This document shows, in pieces, positions 62,517 to 64,000 of a stretch of 64,000 nt of DNA. Source of the DNA: VRUE01 sp963702575 (GTDB lineage: Bacteria > Actinomycetota > Thermoleophilia > Solirubrobacterales > 70-9); NCBI GenBank assembly GCA_963702575.1, contig CAVPCU010000001.1:124001-188000 (forward strand). Reading direction: 5' to 3'. A program made the position numbers and the translations under genes. Every line of letters starts with the position of its first letter. Position 1 is the first letter of the stretch. The notes under the pieces are model-generated. The model was not told the DNA's origin. It did no database searches and was given only the letters and a program-made list of their open reading frames with translations.

Positions 62517-62520
62517 TGGT

Positions 62521-62553
62521 GTTCATGACACGTTATACACGTTTAGCGTGAAC
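62521..62553 (-). promoter_or_regulatory. Promoter-operator of the AbiE operon
   Basis: On the minus strand TATAAC (62532-62537) is the likely -10, flanked by two ACGTGT direct repeats. The outer pentamers GTTCA (62521-62525) and TGAAC (62549-62553) are inverted. It lies just upstream of the ATG at 62516 and overlaps the tautomerase stop by three bases. Confidence 0.55.
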
Positions 62554-62732
62554 TACTCGCCTTTGGGCTCGCCGATTATGAAGTCGGTCTTCTTCGAGTC
62601 GGAGAACTTGACCCAGCAATGCTCCGGCGCGGCGCCGGCGACCTCGACCAGCGCCGCTTCGATCCGCTTGGCGATCTCCGCCTTCTGCTCGTCCGAGCGT
62701 CCCTCGAACCAGTGAATGTGGACGAAGGGCAT
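62553..62732 (-). CDS. 4-oxalocrotonate tautomerase-like protein, 59 residues
   Basis: ATG at 62732 gives MPFVHIHWFEGRSDEQKAEI at the start, so Pro2 becomes the N-terminal catalytic base after removal of Met. A single beta-alpha-beta unit follows (KRIEAALVEVAGAAPEHCWV, then FIIGEPKGE), the family's normal size of ~60. Such enzymes work as hexamers on 2-hydroxymuconate-like enols. Start lies 10 bp after the trxA stop, so the two are probably cotranscribed. Confidence 0.85.
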   Translation of the reverse strand: MPFVHIHWFEGRSDEQKAEIAKRIEAALVEVAGAAPEHCWVKFSDSKKTDFIIGEPKGE

Positions 62733-62742
62733 CGCGCGGGCG

Positions 62743-63069
62743 CTAGGCGAGCGCCGGCTCCAGCTCGGCCTCGAGCCGCCGCTTCGGCATCGCGCCGACC
62801 ACTTTCTTGGCGATCGCGCCGTCCTTGAAGAGGAGCAGCGTCGGGATCGAGAGGACTTCGTACTGGGCGGCGGTCTGCTGGTTCTCGTCGACGTTGAGGC
62901 TGACGATCTTCAGGTCGTCGCGCTCGGCGTCGATCTCCTCGAGCACCGGATGGACGACGCGGCAGGGACCGCACCAGGGCGCCCAGAAGTCGACGAGCAC
63001 GGGCCCCTCGGCCTCCAGCACGTCGGATTTGAAGGTCGCGTCGGTCACGTCGGTGAGCTTGCCGGTCAC
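62743..63069 (-). CDS. trxA: Thioredoxin
   Basis: The protein is 108 residues from GTG 63069 with GGGAG about 12 bases upstream. The active site WCGPC has Cys33 and Cys36; PVLVDFWAPW before and SIPTLLLFKDGAIAKKVVGAMPK (cis-Pro in SIPT) after are classical. It reduces disulfides in the cytoplasm. Its stop lies 10 bases from the tautomerase start. An ACTT/AAGT inverted repeat lies between trxA and the divergent polX gene. Confidence 0.95.
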   Translation of the reverse strand: MTGKLTDVTDATFKSDVLEAEGPVLVDFWAPWCGPCRVVHPVLEEIDAERDDLKIVSLNVDENQQTAAQYEVLSIPTLLLFKDGAIAKKVVGAMPKRRLEAELEPALA

Positions 63070-63177
63070 TGGTATCGGTCTCCCAAGAGTCGAGTTTCAG
63101 CTCTCAATACTTCAGAAAGTATAGCGGCCCCTGACGGTTCCGCCCCGGACATTTGCAGACCGCTAGCTTGCCAGACG

Positions 63178-64000
63178 TGACCAACGCCGAGATCGCCGCC
63201 GCCCTGGAGGAGCTGGGCGTCCTCTACGAGCTGGACGGGGCGGTCAAATACCGCGTCCTCGCCTACTCGGCGGCGGCGAAGGCGATCCGCGAAAGCCCCG
63301 TCTCGGTCGCCGAGCTGGCTGCGCAGGGGCGGGCGACCGAGGTGCCCGGCGTCGGCAAGACGCTGGCCGAGAAGATCGACGCCCTGATCGAGACCGGCGA
63401 GATCCCCGCCGCGGCCAAGCTGAAGGCGAAGTTCCCGCCAACCCTGGTCGAGGTCACGCGCGTCCCCGGCGTCGGCGCCAAGACCGCCAAGCGGCTATTC
63501 GATGAGCTGGGGGTGGCCTCGCTCGAGGACCTGAAGGCCGCGGCCGAGGCCGAACGGATCCGCGGGGTGAAGGGGCTGGGGCCGAAAGCCGAGGAGAACG
63601 TCCTGGCGGCGCTCGAGCGGCTCGGCAAGCCCGGCGAGGGGCCCGGGCGGCTGCTGCTCTCGGCGGTGCGGCCGATCGCCGCCGAGCTGGCGGCGGCGCT
63701 GCGCGAGCACCCGGCCTGCGAGCGGGTCGAGGTCGCCGGTTCGGTGCGGCGCTGGGCCGAGACCTGCAAGGACATCGACCTGATCGCGACCGCCGAGGAG
63801 CCGACCGCGCTGGCCGAGCACCTCGCCGGCCACGAGCTGATCGCCGCCGCCGGCAAGCCGGGGCCCAACGGCGTGCGCGCCCAGACGCACAACGGGATCT
63901 CGGTCGACCTGCGGATCGTCGCCCCGCAGGCCTTCGGCAACCTGCTCCAGCACTTCACCGGGTCGGCGGCGCACAACGTGCAGCTGCGCGAGGACGCGGT
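63178..64000 (+). CDS. polX: DNA polymerase family X (PolX/PHP type), N-terminal part
   Basis: It runs off the window end after ~274 codons. From GTG 63178: the N-terminal helical 8-kDa domain (ELDGAVKYRVLAYSAAAKAIRESP), then helix-hairpin-helix motifs (VPGVGKTLAEKI; VPGVGAKTAKRLFDELG; VKGLGPKAEENVL), then the nucleotidyltransferase start (VEVAGSVRRWAETCKDIDLIA with the catalytic Asp pair). A PHP exonuclease domain should follow beyond the window. Role: gap filling in base excision repair. TAGCTT seven bases before the GTG suggests a leaderless transcript. Confidence 0.88.

Overview
The window is high-GC (roughly 70%) DNA that reads like an actinomycetote of the class Thermoleophilia (Solirubrobacterales-like). 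This is an inference from gene content, not a database match. The pointers are a six-gene MCE cluster chained by ATGA overlaps, the order rpsF-ssb-rpsR-rplI-(membrane protein)-dnaB-dnaC-like-purA, frequent leaderless-looking starts, and large secreted beta-propeller/InlB-repeat proteins with lysine/arginine-rich tails. Many conserved genes (purA, dnaB, rplI, rpsR, otsA, treT, thiL and four of the MCE genes) are split by one-base shifts. Most of these are insertions beside GG or CC. I read them as consensus errors of an unpolished assembly and give each such gene as one CDS spanning the broken frames.

Layout. 1-9.2 kb: the tail of an MMPL transporter and six MCE (MlaD-like) lipid-transfer proteins, closed by a strong hairpin. 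9.3-10.9 kb: a secreted protein and a TetR regulator. 10.9-17.3 kb (minus strand): the ribosome/replication operon. 17.3-17.9 kb: a 659-bp gap with two large palindromic structures. 17.9-20.7 kb: two trehalose-forming enzymes. 20.7-23.6 kb: an operon of response regulator, histidine kinase and HtrA-like lipoprotein protease. 23.7 kb: a tiny FlgM-like gene behind a near-consensus sigma-28 promoter. 23.8-31.7 kb: thiL, a flippase-like membrane protein, a GT-C glycosyltransferase, a class A penicillin-binding protein, an MscS channel, a CPBP protease and an L,D-transpeptidase, so mostly cell-envelope functions. 31.7-33.6 kb: small membrane proteins, a VapBC-type pair and pyrE.

33.8-46.9 kb holds four large secreted proteins: an InlB-repeat protein, two propeller proteins that share a 1.78-kb nearly identical segment, and a cysteine-containing protein between them. 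47-48.6 kb holds an XRE regulator plus nucleotidyltransferase pair bracketed by two copies of a small coiled-coil/one-TM gene with the same upstream block. 48.6-57 kb: TetR, fumC, a lipoprotein, an M15-like protein, a benzoylformate-decarboxylase-like enzyme next to an FAD/Fe-S dehydrogenase, and an SDR. 57-60.3 kb: ileS, which carries an in-frame 51-bp palindrome. 60.4-62.5 kb: an AbiE-type pair plus an HNH protein, likely a defence island. 62.5-64 kb: a 59-residue tautomerase, thioredoxin and the start of a family X DNA polymerase.

The best candidates for something new are the palindromic elements (17.3, 17.6, 25.9 and, inside ileS, 59.1 kb), the coiled-coil-flanked XRE/nucleotidyltransferase cassette, the duplicated secreted propeller cluster, and the AbiE-HNH island.
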